A stretch of 64,000 nt of DNA, from the NCBI GenBank assembly GCA_025449115.1, contig JAHLKC010000060.1:1-64000 (forward strand). Direction: 5' to 3'. Origin of the DNA: Chytridium lagenaria. Lineage: Eukaryota > Chytridiomycota > Chytridiomycetes > Chytridiales > Chytridiaceae. A program made the position numbers and the translations under genes. Within the stretch, counting starts at the first letter, position 1; every line of letters starts with the position of its first letter. Under the pieces are notes generated by a model. The model did no database searches. It saw only the letters and a program-made list of their open reading frames with translations, and was not told where the DNA came from. Below, piece after piece: positions 50,051 through 62,766 of the stretch.

Positions 50051-53000
50051 TCATTGAGACCACCACATTCCAAGCTCTTCTCTCTCCAGTATATGCATAA
50101 TGTGCTCCCAAATGATGAAAGTTATCCCCCCCTGTATATCACGATCAACAATATACCCAGCATCTGGCTGCTCCCCAGGTTGTCGCAGAATTGGCCTGCA
50201 GCACTCTGTCTGTGATGGGATACAGCACCGCAACCTGGTGTTTGTCGTAATTGAACTGGATCCCAAAGGTAAAGAGTTTAGTTTAATTAAAAACTATACA
50301 TTCTATAATTCTTACCATTAACATTGGCACAGCTTACAGAAGTCGGAAGGTTGAAAGGCTCTCCAAAATCATCGAGGCAGTACAATCGGGCTTTCCGTTC
50401 ATGACAGCGTCTCAACCGTTTTTTCCTGGAGCAAAAAGTCATTAAACTGAATGGGCAGAAAGGGATGCCTTACCTATGATTGCATCTTGCTCTTATCATA
50501 GAATGCACATTTGTGTTATGCGTCTCAAAGTCAAAGTCGGGATTCTCCATGGCATCAGGGAAACTAAAGTATTGATGGTAGGAGCTGCATCGTTTGTTGT
50601 TGTTCCCTTTTCTGACATAAACATGGCTGTAGACCCTTGAATTGCCATCTCTCTGTCAACCTCTGTTAACACAAGGGTTAGAGCAACATTGTGTAAATTT
50701 AGGAATTAAACTACCTTGGTTTCAACAGATCCATGAGGCTTTCTCCAACTAAAGTTTCCATATCCAACATACATCATCGGCGCCACATCATTCAAATTCA
50801 CAACCTCTGCCCCAGGAACCACATCAACCATCCCTACAGCCTCCTCCTCTTCAACAACACCAGCTTGTGCTGGTCCGCCTTCTGCAGGCGCAATGCCCTC
50901 TTGGGGCTCTGGAAATTGATCAACATCCATATCATTCACTCCTGGTCCATCTCCATCTTGAGGCGGCAGGGGGTTCTGAAGCTCTCTGCACCTGCAGGGT
51001 CTATGTCGTCGAACGCCCATGGGGTTTTTGTTTTGGTTCTACCTTGTGGCCTTTCGAGACGATCACGCTTCCAGAAAAGAAAAGAATGGTGAATAATAAA
51101 TGAGGAGATAAAGATGAAACATACAGACATCCTCCACATCAAGTAGAGGGCCGCAAGTGGCCTATAAGCTTGACGTCCAATACCCCGTGCTCTCCGCATA
51201 TGAAGATGTTGTCGATCACTATGAAAGAGTCGGAGGCTAATGTGAAGGTCATTAGGGTTCAATGTCAAAAAAAAAGGGCTTTGCCTCTCATAATGCTCAG
51301 ATACTGTGAGATGGTAAGAGCATCTGGGCACCAAGTTCTCTCCATGAAGCCTCCGTTCTGCACCTCGTAATGCATTAATTTGATCTAGGACAATATGTAA
51401 ATTGGAAACCCTGTTGACAAATCAGTGATACACTCACCTGATATAGATATCATTGGCTCAATATCAGGGTTTTCTTCATTATGAAGGGCAACAAGGTCAG
51501 CATCTCTGGCGCAAAGTTGCTTTGTCTTTTGTTCAAACCAGGTAGATAAGTTGATTGTTCTTTAATGGAGATGTTAATGACAGTGATGTAAACAAATGAA
51601 ATCAACTACCTGCTTGTCGGCCCCTCAGTCTTCTCACATAAGACTTTCTTTCCTGCCGCAGAGCCCTCCGCTCTTCTCGATGATTATCAGGGTCATTGAT
51701 ATACTCTGGATGTTGATCCACAAAGCCACGCTGCTCCTCAATCACCCCACCATAGCCCATCCTCACTGCCACCATCTGAAACTTTTGTCCAGGATCAACA
51801 CCAATTTGTTGCCGCCAGTTTCTATCTTCAGGGTCTGTGCTCCAGCACGATGGGCAGGTATGTCTGCCTTCCTCATCAGTCCATTGCCATTCTGGACAAG
51901 TACGGGAACATGGTTGATGCAAGGAGTTGGCCTGTTGGAGTTTGCTGGTTGCCTCTCCAGGGTGTATCAGGATGGTGTGCCATTCGGTGCGCCCCTGGGT
52001 TTTGAACCTCATCTAGAGTGGCATTCGCGCTTAGGAAATAGGTTTTAGTTTTTTGATAGCGAGAACTAAAAGATCTCACGTTTGTTTAAGGGAAAGGGGA
52101 GGTCATTTGTTCTATGGAATACAGCCAACTGCAGGCTATAGCCATCAGTCAAAACCAATAGTTTCTCAATGGGAAAGTTGCCGCCACCTTTGGTATAATA
52201 AGTCAACAATTACTATCATTAAATACAAACACTGACCTCTATGAAAGCTTTGACCATGATCTCGAATTTGTTTGCAACCACGACGTCCATCCTCAACTCT
52301 GCTGGTTGCACCGCATCCACCATATTCCCAAGCTCTTCATCCGAGTATGGCATCAAAGCAAACATATCGCTGATGGCTCTCCTTGCATTGGCAGGATTTA
52401 AACTCAAATAGAGGTACTCCTCCTCTCTGGCTCCTTTTTAATTAGTGGTTAATTTTATTTGAAGGTAGAAAAAGCAAAGGAAAAGAGGTGGATTTGTACT
52501 CACAAATTCTAATCTCCAAGGATGAAACCCAGCTGATCGGTGTGCTTCGAGGCTTGATGATGGTTGCATGTATAGATTTCCAATCAAACTTGATAAAGGG
52601 TGGGCCTGTTGAAGTTCGTTGGTGTGAGATGTATGGCCTTGTTTCTTGACTGATTTGCCTCTGCGTCTTCTTCTTCATCCTCTTGTCGTGTCTGTGTTCT
52701 TCGTATCAGAGATAGATATATCTATTTGACAATTAATATGATTGCTTTGTAACCAAAAAGAATTACCGTAAGGCAGGCATGAATCTTGATATGCACTTCT
52801 GCACCTTCTATTCTGGTTCCATGTGAACCACGGAGGAGTGTTTGCTCTAACAGCTTCAGGCGTCACCCAGTTTGCTGGTGCCATGAAATCGTCCGGAAGT
52901 CTTGCAATGGCATAGTGAAGCAGCCGAAACAGGGGTCTTGAAATAGATGTTAATTGAAAACAAAGATTATGGTCCACTCTACCTCAGTTGAAAGCAAAGC

Positions 53001-54450
53001 CACCTTCTTCTAAATGTTTCTCTTTCATCCATCCCAAACCCATCCCAAAGAAAATTTGATAAAGGGTGAAGAAGGTGAATGTTGCCAAATCGCCGAACCA
53101 TACGTGGTGTGAAAATAAGAAGGAGCCTGTTGCCTGTTTGCAATGTCAATGTATTGGATTGAGAAATAAAATCTACTTACGTGTTTGCACTCTTCTTGCC
53201 TCTGTCCAATTGGCATCCTCCCTGCAAATTGCCCAACATCCTCCACCATTCTTCCAATGACCTTTGCTATCCCTTCCTCTATTGCTCTGGGAACATGATT
53301 TTTGATGTCTGTTGCGTGTGTCATCATTAGCATCTATCATTTAAGAAATAAATGTACTCACTTCCTAGGCATGTTCCTGTTTGCATATCGACAATATAGT
53401 TCAATTGGGTTGGCTGGATCTGTCGAATGGCATGATAATTCAGTGATCATCCTCTGAGGTGGAGGGCCTGGTGCCATTGGAGTTCCCAGTTGATTTGGGT
53501 CATCTATTGAATGGTCATGAATGACACACGGAGCTATAAAAACTTACAATCAGCAATGTTGCACTCGGTGGCACCTGACCACGTTCTAAAGATGGTTCTC
53601 CTTGGACTGGGTTCATTGTCAACGACATAGTCATGGTTAATCCGGATCTAAATGAAAATGTAATTAGATAATAAAAGTGAAACTAGAAAGAGCCAACCTT
53701 GGTAGACAGCTCTAAATGTGTCCCAAAGCAAGCTTCTAGAGAGAAAAATTGTTCTCATTGGAGAAAGGAAATGTGATGGAATGCTCATCCACTGGCATCA
53801 CGGCAGGAGGAAGTTGAATTTCATGGCATTACCTAGGCCAATGTGATAGCGTGTGGTGGTAGTGAGGAGATCCACGGGAAAAGAGGTCGCATGAGGTAGA
53901 GGTGCTGCTGCACCATCAACCACTTCCAAAAAGCCAATCGTCTCAAAACTCATGCATTCTCTCACAGCAACATCTCCAAGAAGCTTCCACATCCAATACA
54001 TCATCTACAGGAATGAGTTAGAAGATGACAAATGATGTGGATAACTTACAATATTCATGGAATCAACCACCCTCTTAAACCGTGCCATAATGACATTGAC
54101 CTGGTCAATGGATGGTGGGCCATTGCATGCGTTATTCTGTGGATGCAGTGGAGCAGGATGTAGAATCTGATTTTCTGGCAGAGTGCTGTAGCCGATGCCT
54201 GAACGTATACGCTTCCTTAACAACCCCACACTAAAGGTTTGCCAGAATCCCTGTGCGTTAGCTGCCATTGCAGCTTCACAGGTGCTTGAGTGTGCTGCTT
54301 CAGCTGGAAGACAAACACAGAAGAGAGTGAAAGAGAATGAACTTGATGGGGTAAATGACATCAAGCAGACTTATTGCGGGGGACAAGAGCTAGATTCCCA
54401 CCCTTGCGGGGACAAGAGCTAGATTCCCACCCTTGCGTGAACGGGGACAT
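50051..54450 (-). CDS. Unrecognised large multi-exon gene (or two adjacent genes)
   Basis: I do not recognise this protein. Exon-like blocks with proper donors and acceptors run from about 54450 to 50050. They include AANAQGFWQTFSVGLLRKRI (54250), MYWMWKLLGDVAVRECMSF (54000), INHDYVVDNEPSPRRTIFRTW (53620 region, split by an intron), IELYCRYANRNMPR (53400) and KNHVPRAIEEGIAKVIGRMV (53300). Next come LLHYAIARLPDDFMAPANW (52910) and ISDMFALMPYSDEELGNMVD (52370). A block with a zinc-ribbon-like set (CSRTCPEW, then CPSCW; 51910-51850) is followed by an Arg/Glu-rich helix. Then come FFLTLNPNDLHISLRLFHSD (51260), an acidic Pro/Glu/Val-rich segment (50930-50750) and MMYVGYGNFSWRKPHGSVET. All introns are short. 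The length, lack of a known enzyme motif and crowded exons are compatible with a lineage-specific or element-borne protein. Boundaries are approximate. Confidence 0.45.
54374..54436 (+). repeat. 29-bp direct tandem duplication
   Basis: Two copies of a unit containing GACAAGAGCTAGATTCCCAC lie head to tail (starting at 54382 and 54411), identical over the shared length. It falls at the proposed start of the unknown minus-strand gene and does not keep a reading frame (29 is not a multiple of 3). Confidence 0.9.
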
Positions 54451-54552
54451 GATGACACCATCAAAGCTAAGTTTGGTTGCGGGAACATTTTGAGGGACCT
54501 CATATGATATGAATATTCTGGTGTAGGTAATTGTAACAAATTTTATTAGCTT

Positions 54553-54867
54553 TTACAACAATTCTGCTTTCAAATTTCTATAAACAGCCAACAGGTCGGC
54601 TTTACTAGGATCATCCTCCAACCACTTCTCCAACCAAGAATATAAATGCCCACAAGTGAAAAAAACTAAAGAATGACGCTGCCCCTCATAAACATCATTA
54701 AAATGAGTGAGCAGACGGGAGCGAAAACCAACCAGACCCCCAGCTTTAGCTTCCACCTTAACACCAGCCTCAAACAAATTAATAGCACCCCAGTAAAAGC
54801 ACCAAAGGGAAGAACAAAGAAAAAACCCTGCTTGAAATCCTGAGGGTGTGATCTTCTCTTGACCCAT
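54553..54867 (-). CDS. Hypothetical 104-residue protein
   Basis: A single uninterrupted frame from ATG 54867 (MGQEKITPSGFQAGFFLCSS) to a stop at 54553. The middle is mildly hydrophobic. The C-terminal half (VYEGQRHSLVFFTCGHLYSW, then WLEDDPSKADLLAVYRNLK) looks like a folded α-helical protein. No known family is evident. It lies upstream of and parallel to the large unknown gene. Confidence 0.4.
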   Translation of the reverse strand: MGQEKITPSGFQAGFFLCSSLWCFYWGAINLFEAGVKVEAKAGGLVGFRSRLLTHFNDVYEGQRHSLVFFTCGHLYSWLEKWLEDDPSKADLLAVYRNLKAELL

Positions 54868-55825
54868 CCCTCCCTACCTAGCTTCGACTAGGGGTAGGGG
54901 AGAAGAGTAAAGGAGTTGCTCCAGCAGAGCAAGTCCACAGAGCACCTAGGGACAGGATGTACTCCTGAATCTAAGTGATGTTGTTGTTGTTTGGCGATGG
55001 TGTGGGTGAGTGATCGCGAGGTTCTGCTTATGTAAAGGGAGAAGGGAACGTGTTTAGTATCTTCATTATCGACTTACCTTGCTGCTAAACCAATATCAGC
55101 ACCAGATCGTCTCCTGGCAATCGGGGATGGCTATAAGTCTCCATGCCACCCTACTATGGCACCTTTTGGAACATGGGCTCTCGTTTGCCTCTCAGAGCTT
55201 AGAACAGGGTAACCTCACTCATTGCCTGCCGTTAGCGCCTGATCATCGGGTCGGAGAGCACCAGAGGTGGAATATAGCTGACCAAGCCTTGACTAAAGGA
55301 CACTGTGAATGAGGAGGGATTCCATCACAGCCTTCTGTCTCAGACGGCTGGATTGCAGCTTCACCAGGTGGTAAGGGGGCAGAGGGGTCGACTGTCATCC
55401 AACTAAGAGTGAAGGGGAGATCACGCCGCGAGGCCACGCGCGTGGTGATAGAGGATGGGGGATCAACTCAATATCAACTACTTAATTCAACAGGTACAAA
55501 TTAAATCAAGAAATCTCTCATATTAAAGTAATACACAAAATACAAATAAATAACAGACACAACATATGCACACACACATAAACGGCACATATGCGCGCCA
55601 CCCCTTCAATAAAAACCCTATAAACGTGGGGAAAAACTATATATAAAAAACCCAAAGGGAAAAGAAGGGAGGATTCAATATGACGCGTAAATATACGCGT
55701 CGACGCGGGATATAACGGAACTCAACGGACTTAGACGAAATGTCCTTATGAGCCATAGGCCATGTGAATAATGTAATTCTTCACAAGGGTCTTTGTGTGT
55801 GTTGTCCGGCAGTGAATGTTTAACA
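54868..55825. other. Non-coding stretch with palindromes and ACGCGT boxes
   Basis: No convincing gene. It contains a perfect 12-base palindrome CCACGCGCGTGG (about 55433-55444) and two ACGCGT boxes at 55683 and 55695 followed by ACGCGG. Near 54885-54905 an imperfect hairpin (CTCCCTACCTA against TAGGGGTAGGGGAG) is visible. The GC content at 55050-55450 is higher than in the flanks. A leader or long terminal repeat of a retroelement was considered but not supported. Confidence 0.45.
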
Positions 55826-56943
55826 CTACCCCCCGAAAAGGTTCCCAGGAATGACTAATCCAAGATGTCCAGCCCTTCCTACAACTGGGTTCTTTGCCTC
55901 AAATTCCAAAAGTTGGGAGTGAAGAAGGGATTGAAGTTGAGCAAAGAGAGGGAAGGCAGCACGAATAACATCAGAAATTAAAATAAAAAGAGGAGTGTTG
56001 ACTAAAATAAATCCCAACCCATCCCATGAGTGGAGCTCTTGATTCGACGCTTCAGACTAAGGAGATGTGACAGAAAAGGAAGATCCTATTAAATCATCAA
56101 AAATCAGACTAAATAAAGAAAAAGGTTGTAACTCACACTGGACCTCTTCCAAATGGTCATATGCAAGGCTGTAAAGCCTCCCCTCTCTCCTCTCCTGGTA
56201 GCCCTTTCTGCCCTAACCTCCGATGCACTCTCAACCTTTCCAAAAACTGTGACACCATTCTTCCTCACCCTACACCCTCCTTTCCTCCCCAAAATGCTAG
56301 TGGTCCCCCCTTCCCTCACAGAATAAAGAGTGTTCTTGTTGCTGCGAGAGATGTGACTGTATCATCTTCTGGATGGACCTTAATTTGGTGAGCTTCTTCA
56401 TGACACAGGGATCCTTGAGGTGGTTGTTGAGTTTGGGGTTGCCAGAGAGGATTTCAAGGTCCGTAATGGAGGGGAGTTTCATCTTTCTAGATAGAGAGTC
56501 CACCAATTCCTTGCTGGATGTGAGGAGGGTTTGCAGTAGGTCTGGGGGAATGAATGTGTTGGTGGCAATAAACTTGGATAGCCTTTTCTGGTTGAGTCCT
56601 ATGGAGCTGGGGAGTAGCTGGATCCCCTCTTCTCATGGTTGCATCCACCACAACCACAGAATAGGTTGGTTGCACCACTGTTGTCAGATCTGCCTTGACT
56701 GACCAAACACAATAGAGGGAGGGAACAGTGTCAAGAGACAAAACAATGAGAAAAAAAATGAGGTAACAAACACTTACATTTTGAGGTGTTTGGATGAGGG
56801 GTGTCTGGAAGATTCAGCAATTCCTGGTTGGTGATGATCGAAGAGAAGACTCTAACATCATCAGGGTCATGTAGGAGGAAAGGTGGGTGGTTGTGACTTT
56901 TTCTCCCTTTTGGATTCTTCTTCCTCTTCCTGTTGCTGCCCAT
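55826..56943 (-). CDS. Hypothetical protein with Cys cluster
   Basis: Starts at ATG 56943 with a basic run (MGSNRKRKKNPKGRKSHNH). Exon 1 ends at 56778 (GTAAGT donor). Exon 2 starts at 56698 and carries the cluster NLFCGCGGCNHEKRG. One base too many in the G-run near 56625 separates this from LNQKRLSKFIATNTFIPPDL, a helical region with DSLSRKMKLPSITDLEIL, and a stop at 56297. Further frames towards 55826 may be a later exon or a separate gene. The short CGCGGC cluster could bind metal. No family recognised. Confidence 0.4.
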
Positions 56944-57035
56944 GTTGTTTGGTCAATATGGATGGGATGTATGGGATGGATGGGATGGGATGATAAAGTA
57001 TGGAGTTAGATCAAATGCAAAAGTTGGATTAAAAA

Positions 57036-57112
57036 AATTGTCAGAAAAAAAATTGGCAGAAAAAAAATGGCAGAAAAAAAATGGCAGAGAAAAAATTGTC
57101 AGATCAAAAAAA
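57036..57112 (+). repeat. Minisatellite, five ~15-bp units
   Basis: Degenerate units of TGGCAGAAAAAAAA or TTGTCAGAAAAAAAA repeat about five times. A short run of GGATG-type repeats sits just upstream (about 56961-56993). Confidence 0.8.
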
Positions 57113-57138
57113 AGGATGGGAAAGAAAAAAGTTGGATG

Positions 57139-57520
57139 TCATAAACCAGATGTGGAGGCGTCCCTCAAAAAGCAAAGATGTATGCAAATATAAAATAAAG
57201 TCATAAATAAGAAATGATATGATCCCTCAGTAACTCTAATATAATCCAACACCCAATCTACTTCACACAACCAGCTTCGTATGATACCACATGGTGTATT
57301 CAAGTGTTTCTCTGAGCAGAGCATATCCACCAGCTGAAGAGAGTCAGTGTGGCCACCAAGAATCTCAACAGTGGTTTTGTTAGAATATGTCCACAATTCC
57401 ACGAACATGGGCTCAAGCTGTGTGAAGAGGACATGCCTTGCAGAAGAGTTGAACTTCATCAAGGCTATGAATGCATCATCAATGCAATGAATGTAAATAC
57501 AAAATCTTTTTTTTTTTGGT
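57139..57520 (-). CDS. Short hypothetical protein or exon
   Basis: One open frame with protein-like composition: MKFNSSARHVLFTQLEPMFV, then ELWTYSNKTTVEILGGHTDS and IIRSWLCEVDWVLDYIR, ending at 57139. A preceding exon may lie before 57480. It is parallel to the adjacent unknown genes and could be the first part of one of them. Function unknown. Confidence 0.35.
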
Positions 57521-58930
57521 GATGAAGAAAAATTATCTCCTAACCCTCCCTTATTTTATTGTTAAAATATAATAAATAAACAATAATATTAATATTCATA
57601 AATAAATAATTAAATAAACAAAAAAAACCCCCCAATAACAAAAAACAACAACAACACCACCATTATAAAATATACGGCATCCCTTTAAACTCCTCCCTAA
57701 ACCCCTTCTCTGTCTGCATTGCTCTCTAACATCCTCGACAACTGCAAACAACACCCCCGCATCCCACCCCCTCAAAACGGCGTATCTTCCCTCCTCCCTC
57801 TAGGTCGCCGTGTATCAACCTTCCATCCTCTACAACCGCCGTCCCAGGAACCCAATGCGCCGGATCCTCCCCAAATTCATCCACGCCTCCACCTTCACAA
57901 ACACCATCGTCGACGTCACACACCCACCACCTCATCACCCTCCCCATGGTCCCGTCATCACCCCAATCCGCGTCAACGTCACTGCAACAAAAAAACCGAC
58001 TTGGAAGACAAGGGTTTGGAAAAGTGCCATGGCGTTTTGCAAGGTTTTAATCGTATAGCGATGACCCTGCATACAACCCCAGGAACGCCGTAGTAGTGAT
58101 CTTTGCAATTTGAGTATCCATCTTTCTTCAAACGTCGTCAAGAAAACAAAGTTAAAGGTACTATAAAGCTCCGATGTTACCTTATTTATAGGCGAGGTCA
58201 ACAATTATCATATGACAAAGCCTCGTCATCAAAAGAGAGATAGTATTGGGAGGAAGTGTACCGCTACATTAATATTATAAATACACCACAGACTTCATTT
58301 GTTTTTTACAATATAGATACTGGTGGTGAACACAGTTCACGTAGAATACTAAGTGATAAACATCACGTCGCTTTTCAGTTCATGAAGGAGCGCTGTATGT
58401 TAAACGGTAAAACGCGTAATGAATCGTTTATAACACAGCGTCACATCTTGATCAGCTTACCCAGCGGGACAAAGGGCCACACCCGCGGGGACAGAAGCGT
58501 GACTTGTGGGTTTAGTACTCGGTATTCCAGCAGACCGAGCGATGTCCGCATAGCAATTATGGTCAAGGTTATGACGCATGGCAACACCGAGAGCTGCATG
58601 ACAGTGAAGAGCGTAGTCACCAAATTAGCAGCTAAGCACAACGGAAACAGTGGGACATGGGGCTGAGGTGGGGAGGTCCTGCGAGGGGGGGAACTGAGAA
58701 TAAGGAGGCGATAGCAGCTGGCTGCTGAGGCAGTCAGAAGAGGCAGGATTGAAGAGCAGAGAGGGGCTGGGGAGGTGAGTCTGGCGGGCAGACGTTTGAT
58801 AAACCGACGCCAAGCAAGCCTAACAAGCCAAATCAGAAGCTAAAGTCACGCCTAATCCATCAAAGGGAACCATTGCGGTATTAATCAATGTTTCATTAGA
58901 AATCAAAGGGCGAAGCTCACAAGTCCGACA
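57521..58930. other. No supported gene
   Basis: AT-rich at 57540-57670, then C-rich to 58020. A minus-strand frame at 58441-58641 has a hydrophobic stretch (LVTTLFTVMQLSVLPCVITL), but it has no upstream exon or known family. No RNA genes recognised. Confidence 0.35.
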
Positions 58931-58954
58931 GTAAAGTAGCGTTAGTGGACAATT

Positions 58955-59957
58955 AATTCCTTGTGTCAGCTTCAGAGGATAAGACTGGTGAGCCGTTCTT
59001 CTCAGTTATTTCTGATTGTTTTCAGGGGAAAATACTGATTAAAAATAGTACGGCTATGGAGTTTGGACACATTTATGAACGTCGTTGTTTACAAGGGTCA
59101 TAACTATCCTGTATGGGATGTGGATTTTAGCAAGGAGGGTAATTACTTTGCAACTTGTTCTCATGACCGGACGGCAAGACTATGGAGTACGGATACCATT
59201 AATCCATTACATATTTGTGTGGGGCACAATTCGAATGTTGATGTAGGATTTTAGGCCATTTTAAACATTTTATAATGCATATACTTATGTTTTTCGTTTG
59301 CAAGACCGTGCGGTTTCACCCTAACCGTAACTATATTGGGACCGGAGCGAGTGATGGACAAACAAGACTATGGGAGATCAACAAGGGGAGTTGCGTGCGG
59401 ATGTTAAATGGCGAACATAGTCCATAACTGCGTTGTGTTTCTCTCCTGATGGCCATATGCTTGCAACCGAAGTATGAAAATTTTAGCATCTCGTTGTCTG
59501 TCTCTTTATCTAACTCCCGGAATTGTTTTGCAGATTGAAGATGGAACAATACGCGTGTGGAATCTGGAGATGGGCAAGGTGATGAAACGGTTTAAAGGTC
59601 ATGAACATAGCATCTATTCCGTTAGCTTTAGTCGGGATGGCTCCCAGCTGGCATCCGGAGGTGCGGATAATACGGTGCGGATTTGGGATATTAAGGGAGA
59701 TGGAGGAGATACAGACGGGTCCATTTCTTTGCCAGGGAGAGAAGGGTGTGTTGTGTTTATTGATTATAATTTCGTCGCTGATGTTTTTGTTTTTGGTTTT
59801 CTGCAGTGCTTTGTGCCCACCCATCGGCACATTCCCAACGAAAGGGACACCAATAATGAAGGTGCATTACATGCGGACGAATGTGCTCTTGGCGCTTGGG
59901 CCGTTTTCAACCTCCGATTTGATGGTGGCATGCATAAAACGTGTATGTGATGTGTAA
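58955..59957 (+). pseudogene. TAF5: 5'-truncated TAF5 (TFIID subunit) WD40 region
   Basis: TAF5 is a WD40 scaffold of the general factor TFIID (and of SAGA in yeast). Only the C-terminal propeller repeats are here. The first piece is FLVSASEDKT (58957-58986), preceded by an in-frame TAA. A GTGAGC...AATAG intron leads to VRLWSLDTFMNVVVYKGHNY (59049) and FATCSHDRTARLWSTD. The next exon, from about 59305, gives VRFHPNRNYIGTGASDGQTR. A frame change near 59425 leads to ITALCFSPDGHMLATE, then an exon at 59532 (DGTIRVWNLEMGKVMKRFKG, SGGADNTVRIWD). A final exon reads GTFPTKGTPIMKVHYMRTN, the TAF5-specific tail, stopping at 59957. The LisH, NTD2 and early repeats are missing upstream. Because TAF5 is essential, an intact copy should exist elsewhere, unless the 5' part was lost in assembly. 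Confidence 0.8.
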
Positions 59958-60670
59958 ATAAATTATAGAACAAGAGCTCGATTCTTTTCTTGGATTCTTT
60001 TCTTGGATTCCAAGTCGATACAAGAGTAAATTTACTACGCAAGATAGATTAGGCTTGCTGCCGTGATCATGTCTGAGAATAGCATTCTGATGGAGATGTG
60101 TTTAATCGCTGGCCCGTCTACGCCGCTTCCCACAGTATTGCGTGAGATTGTGATCAAAATGAAATCTTCTGAGGATGAGGTTGAGGAAAAGGGTTGATTA
60201 TGCTTTTACTAACAGGAATATATATTACTGTGCTCACCCTGACGTGCCAACGTGCACCAGCATCGTCATTCGATCCCACCCTTTGTCTCATTTAAGTGTT
60301 TATGTAATATGGCACATTGCTTTAAACCCTACTAAGCTGCTTTGCAGTAGCTTGGTCAGCGCGTCGGTCATCACCACTACGTGAAGGCCTTTCACTTTTT
60401 CATCAATGAAGATCGGCTGTATCTCCAAATGAAAATTTTCTTTGACTAAAGTACCGACGGTAGTGAAATTCCACTTTGGACTGCCGGTTCCAAAGAATGA
60501 AATCTTTTTTTTTTGTTCAACTAGCATCTCATCGTCGCTTATATACAAATAAATAAAACCTTCTCTACAAAAGACAACTTCTCTCTCTAGATACATCCTG
60601 TTTCTCCGCTACCCATCCACATCCTGGTTCTCCATACGGAGGAGAAAGAGTTCTTTCTTACATTGGCATA
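59958..60670. other. Intergenic between TAF5 fragment and ATXN10 homologue
   Basis: No supported gene. A pyrimidine-rich stretch with CTCTCTCT at 60577-60590 precedes the ATXN10 start and is the likely promoter side. Confidence 0.4.
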
Positions 60671-62735
60671 ATGGAGCCTGAACCTGACCAGCATATGCAA
60701 CAACCCTCTACCGAAAACGTTCATGAGCTTATCACCACCGCCTTCCCTTTGAGTCGGAACACGGAATTCGAAAGGGACTTTCCATGATCGAGGAAGATCT
60801 CTCAATGGCCAACGGAGAATTCAACCAGTTGCACTTCGCCTTGCCGAACGTTTAAATGACGCATGGAGGGAGACGGATGTAAGGATGGATGTGACGGCAA
60901 GCCTGTTGCCATTGAATCCTGCATCGTCTTGCCGCTACTGTGAGAGACGTAGCAGGTACGCTCGTCCCTGACGATGTTACGGTATGAGTTCTCTTTGGCC
61001 GTCTTGTTTTTATCGTGTTTATGTTTTTCTGCCTCAGGGATCTCGGCCTGCTGCATATTCCGCTGACGCAAGACTTTATAGATGCAGCCTCGGTTCTATA
61101 CCAACAGTATGGCATTGTCTTGCCAATGCCTTCGTAGCCATACGTAATCAAATCCTTATGACATTTGGTGGCCCGGATGAATGCGGTGTTTGTTGTCCCA
61201 CTCGTGCCGAAGCAACTATCGACTTAGCCACTGCCTACCTCCATCTCCTAAGAAACTTATGTGCTGCAGTACCTGCTAATCAAATACGTGCTAGGTATGT
61301 CAGTATGTGCCTCGCCTCTATATTTTTTGCCTATCAGAATAGTCTCGATTTTTGATTAACGTATCTCTCCTCTCAGTCAACTGGAATTCTACAAGTCGGC
61401 CGAAATTATCCTTGCTTACGAATGCAGTTGGCTTATCACGACGGTGAAGCCTTGTTCCCAAATTAGAGCAAAAGGTGTTTTTAGCCTATAAGCATTCAAC
61501 TGATAGTTGTGATTAGTAACAGCCAGTGTAAACATGGGAACTCAGATGCTTGCGAATATGATGACGGGAAATGAGCAGATTTTGAATGCGTGTGGCCGAG
61601 ATTTTTCAACAAGGGATCTGATCTGTTAATGTAAGCTCATGTTTACTCTTTTGTCGGATGAACTTAAAATTTAACTTCGTTTTTGCAGTCAGATTCTGAA
61701 AGCGAGCGATTCTAAGACATGTAAGTTTGTGTTGAATGTTCATATATAATTGCACATTTAAGAACAAGGACAGAACGTGAGTTTTGCGTTGTTCTTATTG
61801 TGATTATTTTCCTCTCTATTAACGTATTCTAACCATGTATGTAGAGAGCTCCTTGTTTCCACACCAGTCGGTCGCAGCCTTCTTATCCTCCTCCTACGCG
61901 AAGCTGAAAATCTGTTTGAGCAGGACAGCCCAAATTTTGATATTATGCGAGTTTCATCACACTACCTTGTAGACAATGCGTTTCTATATGTAATTCGGTT
62001 CTAACTTAAACTGTCTAGCTACGGCATCATTGTCAATATGATTGAACTCGACGACACATCCAAAATTATGCAAGCCATCTGCCTCATCGCCCTCGCACTG
62101 CCTTACTCTCTCGCGAACACCTCACCTTTCTTAAAATGCTTGATGGTATGGTCGAATCTCGACTTGGGAGTGGGAACCCCTCCGCTGTCGCCGCGCTCTC
62201 AAGCCACGCCTTTTCAAACGAAACCTCCTCATATTCTGTCGTCTTTTTCGAAAACTTGTTAAAGCTCTTGAAAGGTTCTGGATGCTGTTTTGAAAGAAGC
62301 CGAATGGTAGTTGGGGCACAACGAAAGCTTCGATGAATCCGACGAGACGTTTATAAATGTTGATCAAACATCCAGCCCTTCGCCGACTATTCCGACTGTT
62401 GGACGTTGACTGCATCTTTATTTTTCTCCGTTACTTCACACGAGCACTCAGTGGGGAAGATGACCCGCAAGGGAGTCATACGACGGACGGCGGAAGCTTG
62501 TTATGAAGGAGGGACTTGGGGCGCGCTTTTGGCGCTTCTGACGATGCTTGCGAGGGTGAACCACCAGGGAAAGGAGATCGAAGGCAACAGCAGTACCAGA
62601 GGAGGCTATGAAGAAGTTGAATGAGGTGTTGATGTTGAGGGTGGATGCTATGAAGGTGGTTGCCAATTTATGTTACGGTGTGGTTGAGGTGCAGGATGAG
62701 GTAATATTATCATTGCTTTCATTTGTTTTCGTTGG

Positions 62736-62766
<31 letters not shown>

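Noticed and set aside
54530..55835. A possible long terminal repeat or retroelement leader (TGTAACA start, TTTAACA end)
   Set aside because: No second copy in the window, no reverse transcriptase or integrase, and no target duplication seen.
57719..58204. Short frames on both strands, one with a hydrophobic segment
   Set aside because: Low-complexity C-rich sequence; none continues across a splice site or resembles a family.
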